Below the pieces are notes generated by a model that saw only the letters and a list, made by a program, of their open reading frames with translations, ran no database searches and was not told where the DNA came from. A stretch of 15,721 bases of DNA from CAYXGE01 sp964464435 (lineage in GTDB: Bacteria > Pseudomonadota > Gammaproteobacteria > Burkholderiales > Methylophilaceae), in NCBI GenBank assembly GCA_964464435.1, contig CAYXGE010000045.1, positions 1 to 15,721 on the forward strand, in the 5' to 3' direction. Of this stretch, positions 1 to 7,696 are shown piece after piece (position 1 is the first letter of the stretch; each line of letters opens with the position of its first letter). Position numbers and translations under genes: made by a program.

Positions 1-3000
1 GCAGATTGCGTAATAGATGCACCAGTTTGTAAGGTGTAATTACCTGTAATATTGGTTGCACCTAAGACAATTGCACCAGAATCACGAACATTGGCACTGC
101 CAGCAGTAATCGCGAGATTACTAAAATTATTAGCTGAATTGGTAGCCGTTACTGCGCCTGTACCTGCTGAAATTACGGTATTTCCAGTAGCCACAATCGA
201 GCTACCGAAAGTTACATTGCTATTGGTAGTTGCAAAGGTGGTAGCGCTAGATGTTGTGACGGCATCATTATAAGTTTGCGCGCCAGTTGTTGTGACTGAG
301 CCGCCATTTATCGAGGTATTGCCATTGGCACTGGTTGTAATGCTAGCAAGTGCAAGCGTGTTTCCAATCGCACCACTTAACAGGGTGGAATTGGAAACCA
401 GGCTATTATTGTTGATAGTTAAGCTACGATTGGCCCCGCTAGAGTTAATAGTGCCGCCAAAATTAATCAGACCACCCAAGCCAACTCCACTTCCTCCGGT
501 GGTATCGATGGTGGTATTAGCACTCAATAATGCATTATCTGATACGGTAATATTGCCAGCAGCTCCACCAGTACCCACGCCTGTGCGTCCGCCACCTGTG
601 GTCGCAATATTGGTCATGGTAATGGTGTTTGCATTGCCAGAGTTAAGATTTACATTTGCGCCATTGCCGCCATTTTGGTTAGTACCCAAGCCTGCACTGC
701 CAATTGCATTAATCGCACCTGTGACTATATTTCCACCAGCATTTATAGTTGCAGCCCCAGCGTTTCTGCCCGTATTTCCAGTGAGTGTGGTGCCACCAGA
801 GGTTGTAACCGTCCCTACAGTGACGTTGTTTTGGCCATTTATGACAACACTACCGCCATTGCCAAAAGTACCACCTTGTGTAGATAAGTTGCCAGTTGTT
901 ATAGTGCCAGTAGCCGCATTATTGGTAATATTGATTGCACCTGCGCTACCACCCGTACCTGTACCAGCTGCATTGCCATTGCGGGCAGTGATTGTAGTAG
1001 TGTTAATATTGCCACTGGTGTTGTTGGTTAATGCTACTACCCCCGCATTACCGCCATTACCATTAGTTACTGTAGCGTTACCACCAGCGGAACCTATAAT
1101 TGTTGTAGTAATTCCATTATTTGCATTGATGGTAATATTTCCTGCATTACCGCCAGATTGATTAGCACCTAGCCCAGCAGTGCCATTAGCTGAAATGGTT
1201 GAGCCGCTGAAAGCTCCTCCAGCATTTATAGTGATAGTGCCTGCATTTTTACCTGCATTACCAGTTCGGACAGAGCCGCCACTGCTAGTTATCGTACCTG
1301 TATTGATGTTTCCACTGGCAGTGCTTAACAAGATATTGCCGCCATTGCCATTACTATTATTATTACCCGCGCTAGTAATGGCACCTGTAGTCATTGAGCC
1401 ATTGCCATTATTTATAACGGTGATGCTACCAGCCGTACCACCACTGCCAGTGCCAATCGCTACCCCGACACGGCTAGTCAGTGCACCTGTGGTAATTGCG
1501 CCAGAAATACTATTGGTAAGATTGATTGCCCCCGCACTGCCACTACTACCGTTACCTGTGCCCGCATTACCGCCATTGGTATTGATGGCTGCCGCACCCA
1601 TGCCGATACCGTTGGTACTGGTTATTGACACACTCCCTGCATTGCCACCGTTGGTATTTGCGCCGATACCATTGCTGCCGGAAGCTGTAATCGCACCCGT
1701 ACCGGTATAGCCAGCAGCGTTGATGGTGATAGCGCCACCATTGCGGCCGGAATTACCTGCGGTGGTTGTACCTCCGTTGGCTGTGATGGTGGCCGCACCC
1801 AAATTGGTAGTGCCAGTGGATGTAATGTTGATATTGCCAGCATCCCCATTTCCGGCACCAGTTGCGCTGATATTACCCGCTGTTCGCGTAATCGTAGCGG
1901 CAGAAAGGTTAATGCCACCCGCTTGAGAGCTAATATTGGCGCCAATGGCGAGATTGCCTGTACCGTTATTATCTGCATCTGCCTGCATAGTAATTGAACC
2001 CGTGCCAGTGGTTGTGACAGCAGCATTAACGGTAATATTATTATCGGCCTGTAACACCAAGCTGTTATTGGCACTAGCCGTTGCCGTAGCCACATTAAAT
2101 GCACTTGAAACAGTAATGTTATTCCGTGCTTGCAATGTGATGGTACTACCCGCAGCAATGCCTGCAAAACTACCACCTGCATTGACATTAAATGTACTTG
2201 TTAAGCCAGCATCATCGGTAAAGGCTTCAGTAATATCTAGCGGTGGTGTAAAGCCAGTAGTATTGGCATCAGCCGTAGTTAACGTAATATTCAATGGGTC
2301 AAGCAGTAAATTACCAGCTAACCCATTCATTGCACTTAAATCTGCTTTACCAGAAAAGTCTAAATATTGTTTACCTGACACTTCAGCAAAGCCACCGTTA
2401 CCTTTATTGGCACCACCCGTGGCTAAAATGTTTCCATAGTAGCGCGTTGCGCTATCTGCCCACACAATCGCCTTGCCACCATTTCCGTTTTGTTTCGCAC
2501 TCACATCTATGGTAGATCCTTGCGCCACATAAGTAGTGCGTGCATTGTAAATATCAGTATTCTTGCCTTGTAAATCCCCACCAACAAGCACGCTACCGCC
2601 GCCAGCATTTCCAGAGGCATCTAACTTAGCGTTTTTAAACAGCGCTACTTGCTCGCCTGTAACTAGAATATTTCCGCCTTTGCCATCAGTGAAATCACCT
2701 ACGGCATTAAGCGCTCCATTCACACTCACTCTTGCATTGTTGCCACCTTCTAGCCGAATCACGCCATTGCGGTTTACCATGCTATTGGCTTGAATAATGC
2801 CATCTGTATTAATGGCTGCACTGCGGGCATTGGTGGCGAGCTGAACCGCGCCACCGTTGGCTGAAATTTGCCCTGAGTTTTTAATAACAGCCTGAAGTGC
2901 CTCACCACTGAGTGTGGTTTTAAGTAGGCCGTCACCATAAAAATCTAATAGCGCAGATTGTGCAGAGCCCAATACTACACTGCCTGCATTGGCCGTGAGT

Positions 3001-3548
3001 GAACCAGTATTTTCTACTTGGTTACCTAACAGCACAATGTAACCACCATCCGCAGTACGAATCACACCATGATTAGTCACGCCATTGGTGTTGTCAGCAT
3101 TAAATTGATAGCGGCCTGCGAGAAAGTCATCATTGCTGATGCGCATAGAAGTGGCGACTAAACTACCTACGTCGACTTGCGCACCTTGCCCAAATAACAC
3201 GCCGTTTGGATTAGTTAAAAATAGGCTACCAGAAGCCCTAAGTGAACCATAAATAGAAGAAGGGTCAGAACCGACAACTCTAAACAGTGCAATGCCACTT
3301 TGCGGTTGCAATAAATTAACCGCTTCATTGGCAGAAATGCTAAATGATTGCCAGTTCACAATAGCTCTAGCACTGCTTTGGTCAATATTTAATGCGTTAC
3401 CATCGCGCTGAAATTGCACTTGACCAGCCTGTATGTTTTCTCCCGCTGGTAATGCATGGGCTAAACTCCAGCATGACAAAGCCTGCAACACTGCAACAGA
3501 AACGGGTAGTCTTTTGAAAAACTGATCTAGGGCATTGTTATGTAGCAT
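1..3548 (-). CDS. Filamentous haemagglutinin-type adhesin (TpsA exoprotein of a two-partner secretion system), 3' end outside the window
   Basis: A large secreted surface protein, read leftwards and still open at base 1, so at least 1182 codons. The ATG at 3548 is the first in frame, with an in-frame stop a few codons upstream; its ribosome binding site is weak. Residues 1-32 form a long signal peptide ending in AHA. The TPS secretion domain follows, with the hallmark NPNG at residues 113-116 and the typical LFGQGAQVDVGSLVATS after it. Around residues 355-423 are the conserved blocks GNGGKAIVWAD, GNGGFAEVSGK and LLLDPLNITL, known from FhaB/HMW-like adhesins. The rest is a Gly/Asn/Thr/Ser-rich beta-helix stalk with internal repeats. 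It lies 122 bases downstream of its likely transporter tpsB, probably in one operon. Family membership is sure. The role (adhesion, biofilm or contact-dependent toxin) cannot be decided because the C-terminus is missing. Confidence 0.93.
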   Translation of the reverse strand, partial: MLHNNALDQFFKRLPVSVAVLQALSCWSLAHALPAGENIQAGQVQFQRDGNALNIDQSSARAIVNWQSFSISANEAVNLLQPQSGIALFRVVGSDPSSIYGSLRASGSLFLTNPNGVLFGQGAQVDVGSLVATSMRISNDDFLAGRYQFNADNTNGVTNHGVIRTADGGYIVLLGNQVENTGSLTANAGSVVLGSAQSALLDFYGDGLLKTTLSGEALQAVIKNSGQISANGGAVQLATNARSAAINTDGIIQANSMVNRNGVIRLEGGNNARVSVNGALNAVGDFTDGKGGNILVTGEQVALFKNAKLDASGNAGGGSVLVGGDLQGKNTDIYNARTTYVAQGSTIDVSAKQNGNGGKAIVWADSATRYYGNILATGGANKGNGGFAEVSGKQYLDFSGKADLSAMNGLAGNLLLDPLNITLTTADANTTGFTPPLDITEAFTDDAGLTSTFNVNAGGSFAGIAAGSTITLQARNNITVSSAFNVATATASANNSLVLQADNNITVNAAVTTTGTGSITMQADADNNGTGNLAIGANISSQAGGINLSAATITRTAGNISATGAGNGDAGNINITSTGTTNLGAATITANGGTTTAGNSGRNGGAITINAAGYTGTGAITASGSNGIGANTNGGNAGSVSITSTNGIGMGAAAINTNGGNAGTGNGSSGSAGAINLTNSISGAITTGALTSRVGVAIGTGSGGTAGSITVINNGNGSMTTGAITSAGNNNSNGNGGNILLSTASGNINTGTITSSGGSVRTGNAGKNAGTITINAGGAFSGSTISANGTAGLGANQSGGNAGNITINANNGITTTIIGSAGGNATVTNGNGGNAGVVALTNNTSGNINTTTITARNGNAAGTGTGGSAGAINITNNAATGTITTGNLSTQGGTFGNGGSVVINGQNNVTVGTVTTSGGTTLTGNTGRNAGAATINAGGNIVTGAINAIGSAGLGTNQNGGNGANVNLNSGNANTITMTNIATTGGGRTGVGTGGAAGNITVSDNALLSANTTIDTTGGSGVGLGGLINFGGTINSSGANRSLTINNNSLVSNSTLLSGAIGNTLALASITTSANGNTSINGGSVTTTGAQTYNDAVTTSSATTFATTNSNVTFGSSIVATGNTVISAGTGAVTATNSANNFSNLAITAGSANVRDSGAIVLGATNITGNYTLQTGASITQS
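640..1775 (-). repeat. Degenerate protein repeat of about 161-165 residues inside the adhesin stalk
   Basis: The motif TGN-x-G-R/K-N-x-G, followed some 20 residues later by G-x-A/N-G-I/L-G-x-N and GGN, occurs three times. Its anchor GN codons fall near residues 599, 764 and 925 (plus-strand bases 1752, 1257 and 774), giving periods of 165 and 161 residues. Two full units can be aligned by eye, including their second halves (AGxINLTN, then GTGSGGTAGSI or GTGTGGSAGAI). The third decays after its first part. The tail of an earlier unit appears before the first anchor. The DNA copies have diverged, so this is an old duplication. Confidence 0.7.
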
Positions 3549-3670
3549 AGTTTTTTATCATCTTAGCTTAAGTGAAAGCCACCTTACATAGTAACAAGCG
3601 CATGATTGTCTGCAATAGCTCATTCGGGCTAATGCCATATTGAGGGTATTGATGAACACATATACTGTGT

Positions 3671-5371
3671 TTAAAAAGCATACTGCAATTGCCCCCATAA
3701 TCTTGTTTCGCTTTCATCAACCGATTGATGAATTTTTCTTGATTGGTAGCTCGTGACTAAACCGAATGACCATTGCTTTAAAAAAGTGGTATCAACGCCA
3801 ATACCATAGTTGGCGGCATGCACCGTATTGTTGTTGGCCAATGCATTTTGGTTGATTTTGCCTTTCCCATAGTCCACAAATACGTATGGACTTAGATTGT
3901 TAAGTGACACTTCTTGAAAGCTCACATTGTTGAAGCGTTGCCTTAATTCAAGCCCAACAATGACGCCTTGGTCAGCTGCAGTGGGAAATTCAGAAAAACT
4001 ACGCCAACGGTTAATGCCGCCAATTGCAATTTTTTCAACACTGTCTAGATTTTTATCTGCAATTTGGTACTCAGTATTGAGATTCAAGCTCAGGGTGTCA
4101 GTGAGTAATTGCGTGCGACTGAAAGTTAAGTTTAGCTTGCTAAATGAGCCAGCTGTTTTTGCCCCAGTGGCATCTAAATTATCTGCTAAAGCATTTTTAA
4201 AATTGACGTGTCCTGCACGTAAGTTAAGCCCTAGTTGGTTAAGACCTTTGTATTGATGGTCTTGCCAGTCACCATAAAGGCTAAAATCTACTCCGTTGAG
4301 TTTTCTATCATTGGAGAGTCTAAATGCACTCACATTATCTTCAACCTGTTTGTTAGATGCGGTTATGCGTGCTGTTAGCGCTTGATTTCTGTTTCTCACT
4401 AGTGGCTGGTCTAGTGATACGGCAAACAATTGGCTATCACCATTGGCACCTAATCGACTAAATTCTCGCCCTAGGCGATATTCTAAGTGGCTAACATTCA
4501 GGGAAAGTAATGTGCCAGAGTCATGAACAGGAATTTGGTAACTAAAGCGTAATGATTTCTGTCGCTCATTTCTGCTGTCTGTGATTTGTGTAAATAGTTG
4601 GTCGCCTTTGTCTGCAATGTTGTTAATAAACAAGCCAGCGTTTAAGACTTCTCGGCTGGTAAAACGATTACCAAAAGTATTAACGTTAATAAAGCCACCT
4701 AATCTGGGTTCGGCTTCAATCGAAATATTGGCCTTGGTGGTGCCAATCGTGTCACCAGGGTTGAGCGTGGCACTTGCTCTTACGCCAGGAAGCGCATTGA
4801 TAATGCTTAAGTTGCGCACAAGATTATTGTCTTTAACAACACTGCCTTGACGAAATTGCTGTTGATTGGTTGCCATGCGCTCAAAAAAGTTGGCATTCAA
4901 GTTGGGGCTAGAAGTCAAACTTAAGGTATCTAGACGTCCTTCAATAATAGCAATCGTGACAATACCTGCCTGGATATCCTGCTCTGGCAAATACGCTTGC
5001 GCCAATATAAAACCCTGTTGCTGATAATAGAGCGTAATTTGTTGGGTGATATTGGTCAGTTCATCTAGTGTTAATGTTTTATGTTGGTAGGGTTGCGTAA
5101 TGGTATTTAATTTAGCCACTGAAATGCTGTCATTGCCGACGAATTTAAAAGAATCCACTTGCAGACTTAATTTGGTTTCAGTAGGTGATGAAGCGCCATT
5201 GTCATTGGGCTTGACGAGTGCAGGTGCGTAGGTGCTAGGAAAGTTTGGGTTAGGGTCTGGTCTTGGTAAATAGCCAGGTTCAGGCAAATTGTCTAAGGCA
5301 AACGCAAGCGTTGGCATTAGTGCAATAGCAGTGGCTAGTTTCTTACATGCAATTGTAAAACCCTTGATCAT
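3671..5371 (-). CDS. Two-partner secretion outer-membrane transporter (TpsB, FhaC/ShlB/HecB family)
   Basis: Omp85-superfamily pore that exports the adjacent adhesin across the outer membrane. The protein has 566 residues, the usual family size. A signal peptide ends near AFA (about residue 25). It is followed by a proline-rich linker, a first POTRA domain (about 68-148, with VGN and GFILAQAYLPEQ), a second POTRA (about 149-223, with NALPGVRASATLNPG) and a 16-strand-type barrel that ends in the expected C-terminal phenylalanine (QLQYAF). The FVDYG motif is present near 498-502. The L6-loop motif, usually VRGY/F, reads WRSF at 456-459: arginine kept, glycine replaced by serine. It is the first gene of a tpsB-tpsA pair and diverges from the SCO1 gene. 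The ribosome binding site is weak (GGGTAG). The alternative of an autotransporter assembly protein (TamA type) is unlikely given the partner next door. Confidence 0.94.
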   Translation of the reverse strand: MIKGFTIACKKLATAIALMPTLAFALDNLPEPGYLPRPDPNPNFPSTYAPALVKPNDNGASSPTETKLSLQVDSFKFVGNDSISVAKLNTITQPYQHKTLTLDELTNITQQITLYYQQQGFILAQAYLPEQDIQAGIVTIAIIEGRLDTLSLTSSPNLNANFFERMATNQQQFRQGSVVKDNNLVRNLSIINALPGVRASATLNPGDTIGTTKANISIEAEPRLGGFINVNTFGNRFTSREVLNAGLFINNIADKGDQLFTQITDSRNERQKSLRFSYQIPVHDSGTLLSLNVSHLEYRLGREFSRLGANGDSQLFAVSLDQPLVRNRNQALTARITASNKQVEDNVSAFRLSNDRKLNGVDFSLYGDWQDHQYKGLNQLGLNLRAGHVNFKNALADNLDATGAKTAGSFSKLNLTFSRTQLLTDTLSLNLNTEYQIADKNLDSVEKIAIGGINRWRSFSEFPTAADQGVIVGLELRQRFNNVSFQEVSLNNLSPYVFVDYGKGKINQNALANNNTVHAANYGIGVDTTFLKQWSFGLVTSYQSRKIHQSVDESETRLWGQLQYAF

Positions 5372-5409
5372 TGAATCTACCCAATTTTATTAATGCGCAT
5401 ACTAAATGC

Positions 5410-5417
5410 TATATATA
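5410..5417 (-). promoter_or_regulatory. Possible -10 element of the tpsB promoter
   Basis: The minus strand carries TATATATA about 38 bases before the tpsB ATG, in an AT-rich stretch. The best -35 match at 17 bases (TTATTA) is poor. An inverted repeat at 5442-5458 lies just upstream of the predicted -35 position. Weak call. Confidence 0.25.
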
Positions 5418-5441
5418 AACTTTAACTTTTAGTAATAACAC

Positions 5442-5458
5442 ATTGTATAAATTACAAT
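5442..5458. promoter_or_regulatory. Inverted repeat ATTGTA-N5-TACAAT between tpsB and the SCO1 gene (possible operator)
   Basis: A perfect 6-bp inverted repeat with a 5-base spacer (ATTGTATAAATTACAAT) sits in the divergent intergenic region. It fits the T-N11-A shape used by LysR-type regulators and would lie just upstream of the suggested tpsB promoter. A second ATTACAA follows in direct orientation at about 5461. The sequence is AT-rich, so chance is a real alternative. Confidence 0.35.
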
Positions 5459-5520
5459 TTATTACAAAATAGCACACAAGTAAAGAAATTTAATACTTTC
5501 ATCCTTGCCTTTGCTGGCTC

Positions 5521-5529
5521 TGTTATAAT
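5521..5529 (+). promoter_or_regulatory. Extended -10 promoter of the SCO1 gene
   Basis: TGTTATAAT is an exact extended -10 element (TG-N-TATAAT) with no convincing -35 at the usual distance, which extended -10 promoters tolerate. It ends 7 bases before the SCO1 ATG, so transcription would begin at or next to the start codon. Confidence 0.6.
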
Positions 5530-5536
5530 TTTGGCT

Positions 5537-6118
5537 ATGAGAATTAAGTACTTTATTGGGATTTTATTCGTGTGTTGTTTGTTGGCATGCTCGCCAAGTC
5601 AGCAATCAAAGCAACTCATTGGTACGGATATTACGGGTGCAGATTTTGCAAACCAATTGAATTTAACTAACCATTTGGGTCAGCGTGTAACGCTTGAAAC
5701 CTATAAAGGTAAAGTGGTGGCTTTATTTTTTGGCTATACCCACTGCCCAGACGTTTGTCCAACCACCTTAAATGATCTAGCCAGTGCCCTAAAATTACTG
5801 GGAAATCAAGCAAAAGATGTGCAAGTGCTTTTTGTAACACTAGACCCTGAGCGCGATACGCAACAAGTGTTAGCAAAGTTTGTACCTTCTTTTAATCCAA
5901 GTTTTATTGGCCTATTCGGTAATGTTGCAGAAATTGAAGCAACCGCAAAGAATTTTAAAATTTTTCATTCTAAACAAAGTGTTGCTGGCAAAAGTGGGTA
6001 TTTGATTGATCACAGTGCTGGCGTCTATTTGTTTGATAAAGCAGGAAAAATTAGGGTATATGTAAAGTTTGGGCAAACACCAGCCGAAATAGCCAATGAT
6101 ATTGAAACCATTCTTTAG
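5537..6118 (+). CDS. SCO1/SenC family copper-binding lipoprotein (cytochrome oxidase copper assembly)
   Basis: Membrane-anchored, thioredoxin-fold copper chaperone that supplies or reduces copper for terminal oxidases. From the ATG at 5537 the protein has 193 residues. The N-terminus MRIK, a hydrophobic stretch and the lipobox LLAC give a lipidated Cys18. The copper site is visible as C70-P-D-V-C74 with His159 in LIDHSAGVYLFD; LDPERD is another family hallmark. A TTG at 5531 in the same frame would add two residues but lies directly after the -10 box, so the ATG is preferred. No Shine-Dalgarno sequence precedes it. It stands 134 bases upstream of ccoN in the same direction, which suggests service to the cbb3 oxidase; a CuA-type oxidase elsewhere in the genome could also be a client. 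Confidence 0.93.
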   Translation: MRIKYFIGILFVCCLLACSPSQQSKQLIGTDITGADFANQLNLTNHLGQRVTLETYKGKVVALFFGYTHCPDVCPTTLNDLASALKLLGNQAKDVQVLFVTLDPERDTQQVLAKFVPSFNPSFIGLFGNVAEIEATAKNFKIFHSKQSVAGKSGYLIDHSAGVYLFDKAGKIRVYVKFGQTPAEIANDIETIL

Positions 6119-6143
6119 GCTTTCGCTCTAAGGACTGAGAAGC

Positions 6144-6149
6144 TATAAT
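6144..6149 (+). promoter_or_regulatory. Possible -10 element of the ccoNOQP promoter
   Basis: A perfect TATAAT in the SCO1-ccoN gap, but the hexamer 17 bases upstream (TTTCGC) is a poor -35. If used, it would give a leader of about 95 bases holding the hairpin at 6192-6221. No full FNR/ANR box (TTGAT-N4-ATCAA) was found in this gap; only single half-like TTGAT words occur. Confidence 0.35.
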
Positions 6150-6191
6150 ACTGCCCTTTTTTTGAACATGGTTTTACACCAACCTCATTTG

Positions 6192-6221
6192 ATGCTAAGG
6201 CGGTTTTTTTAGTTTTAGCAT
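6192..6221 (+). promoter_or_regulatory. Inverted repeat in the leader of ccoN
   Basis: ATGCTAA at 6192-6198 pairs exactly with TTAGCAT at 6215-6221. As RNA the stem could extend to 10 pairs by two G-U pairs and one C-G, leaving a 10-base loop. The T-run lies inside the loop and not after the stem, so a standard terminator is unlikely. It ends about 20 bases before the ccoN ribosome binding site. Confidence 0.35.
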
Positions 6222-6252
6222 GTCAATTTAGTTGTTGATTTAGGAGATAGAA

Positions 6253-7662
6253 ATGGCAACGACACCCGTCGCGGCAACTGAACAATATAACTATGATATT
6301 GTTCGAAAATTTACCATTATGACCCTGATTTGGGGTGCGATTGGGATGTTTGTTGGGGTATACATTGCTTCTGAACTTGCCTTTCCCTTTTTAAATTTTG
6401 ATAGCCCTTATATTACTTTTGGACGTTTGCGTCCGGTGCATACAGGTGCGGTGATTTTTGGTTTTGGTGGTAGTGCCTTGTTTGCCACGTCTTATTATGT
6501 GGTTCAACGTACCTGCCAAGCGCGATTGTTCAGTGATGGTTTAGCCAGTTTTACCTTTTGGGGATGGCAAACCATTATTGTATTAGCCGCACTAGGCAAT
6601 ATGATGGGCTACAGTCAAGGGCGTGAATATGCTGAGATGGAATGGCCTATTGATATCCTGATTGAAATTGTTTGGGTAAGCTATTTAATTGTGTTTGTGG
6701 GTACGCTAATGAAGCGTAAACAACCGCACATCTATGTGGCTAACTGGTTTTATTTAGCGTTTATTTTAGCCACGGCTTTACTGCACACCTTTAACAACAT
6801 GGCAGTCCCTGTCAGTTTGTTCTCCATGAAATCGTATAGCTTGTTTGCAGGTGCACAAGATGCGATGACGCAGTGGTGGTATGGTCACAATGCGGTGGGC
6901 TTTTTCTTAACTGCCGCATTCTTAGGCATGATGTATTACTTTGTGCCTAAACAAGCAGGTCGCCCTGTCTACTCTTATAGACTTTCAGTGATTCACTTTT
7001 GGGCGATTATCTTTTTATATATGTGGGCGGGTTCACACCACTTGCATTGGACAGCGATTCCCGATTGGACGTCAACACTTGCGGCAACGTTTTCAATTAT
7101 GCTGTTGTTGCCCTCATGGGGCGGCATGATTAACGGTATTCTTACTTTATCAGGTGCGTGGGATAAACTGCGTACTGACCCAGTAATGCGTTTCTTAATT
7201 GTTGCTCTGTCATTCTACGGCATGTCAACTTTTGAAGGCCCGATGATGTCGCTCAAAGACGTGAACGCACTCTCACACTATACAGACTGGACAATTGGAC
7301 ATGTGCATTCTGGCGCTTTGGGTTGGGTTGCTATGGTGTCAATGGGTAGTTTGTATCATTTAATTCCACGTTTATGGAATACTGAGTATCACAGCGTTAA
7401 ATTAATTAACGTGCATTTCTGGTTAGCCACCATCGGTATTTTGCTGTATATCACTGCAATGTGGATTTCAGGCATTATGCAAGGCCTGATGTGGCGTGCC
7501 TTTGATGATTACGGTAATTTGCAATATTCATTCGTTGAATCAGTTGCGGCGGCTAAACCTTATTACATTATGCGTGCTTTAGGCGGCGCATTCTTCTTAA
7601 CGGGTATGGTGGTCATGTGTTACAACATGTTTAAAACAATTCGCAAAGGTAGCGTGGCGTAG
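6253..7662 (+). CDS. ccoN: cbb3-type cytochrome c oxidase subunit I
   Basis: Catalytic haem-copper subunit of the high-affinity proton-pumping oxidase in the inner membrane; it reduces O2 to water. The protein has 469 residues, about 12 membrane helices and full family length. All key ligands are visible with a constant offset of +5 from Pseudomonas stutzeri numbering: His63 (RPVHTG, low-spin haem b), His212 (WYGHNAVG, CuB), Tyr256 (LYMWAG, the tyrosine crosslinked to His212), His262 and His263 (SHHLHW, CuB), and His350 with His352 (GHVHSG, haem b3 and haem b). AGGAG lies 6 bases before the ATG. It is the first gene of ccoNOQP, with ccoO starting 34 bases downstream. Confidence 0.98.
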   Translation: MATTPVAATEQYNYDIVRKFTIMTLIWGAIGMFVGVYIASELAFPFLNFDSPYITFGRLRPVHTGAVIFGFGGSALFATSYYVVQRTCQARLFSDGLASFTFWGWQTIIVLAALGNMMGYSQGREYAEMEWPIDILIEIVWVSYLIVFVGTLMKRKQPHIYVANWFYLAFILATALLHTFNNMAVPVSLFSMKSYSLFAGAQDAMTQWWYGHNAVGFFLTAAFLGMMYYFVPKQAGRPVYSYRLSVIHFWAIIFLYMWAGSHHLHWTAIPDWTSTLAATFSIMLLLPSWGGMINGILTLSGAWDKLRTDPVMRFLIVALSFYGMSTFEGPMMSLKDVNALSHYTDWTIGHVHSGALGWVAMVSMGSLYHLIPRLWNTEYHSVKLINVHFWLATIGILLYITAMWISGIMQGLMWRAFDDYGNLQYSFVESVAAAKPYYIMRALGGAFFLTGMVVMCYNMFKTIRKGSVA

Positions 7663-7696
7663 CGCCCGTTACCTGAGTTGATTTGAGGTAGAAAAA

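Noticed and set aside
1622..2188. Minus-strand open frame of 188 codons inside the adhesin
   Set aside because: It lies in a different frame from the continuous adhesin frame and has no recognisable motif; it is a by-product of low-complexity sequence.
52..2793. Several long plus-strand reading frames with Pro/Leu/Val-rich products (for example 292-1161 and 1180-1710)
   Set aside because: They are antisense to the adhesin. Gly/Asn/Thr/Ala codons read backwards give Pro/Val/Leu/Ile and few stops. No ribosome binding sites or domains were seen, and the minus frame carries clear family motifs throughout.
1..3548. CRISPR array or DNA-level tandem repeats in the left part
   Set aside because: The repeated GCC/ACC-rich words come from Gly/Asn-rich coding sequence; there are no identical repeats with unique spacers.
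3548..3670. A small gene in the tpsB-tpsA gap
   Set aside because: The only nearby frame (ATG at about 3563, minus) stops after seven codons.
5531..5536. TTG at 5531 as the SCO1 start
   Set aside because: It directly follows the -10 hexamer and would precede the expected transcription start. The ATG at 5537 gives a normal lipoprotein signal peptide.
6113..6140. Terminator between SCO1 and ccoN (CTTTAG...CTAAGG)
   Set aside because: A six-pair stem with one wobble and no following T-run; too weak to call.
6186..6200. FNR/ANR box upstream of ccoN
   Set aside because: Only TTGAT is present; the matching ATCAA at the proper distance is absent.
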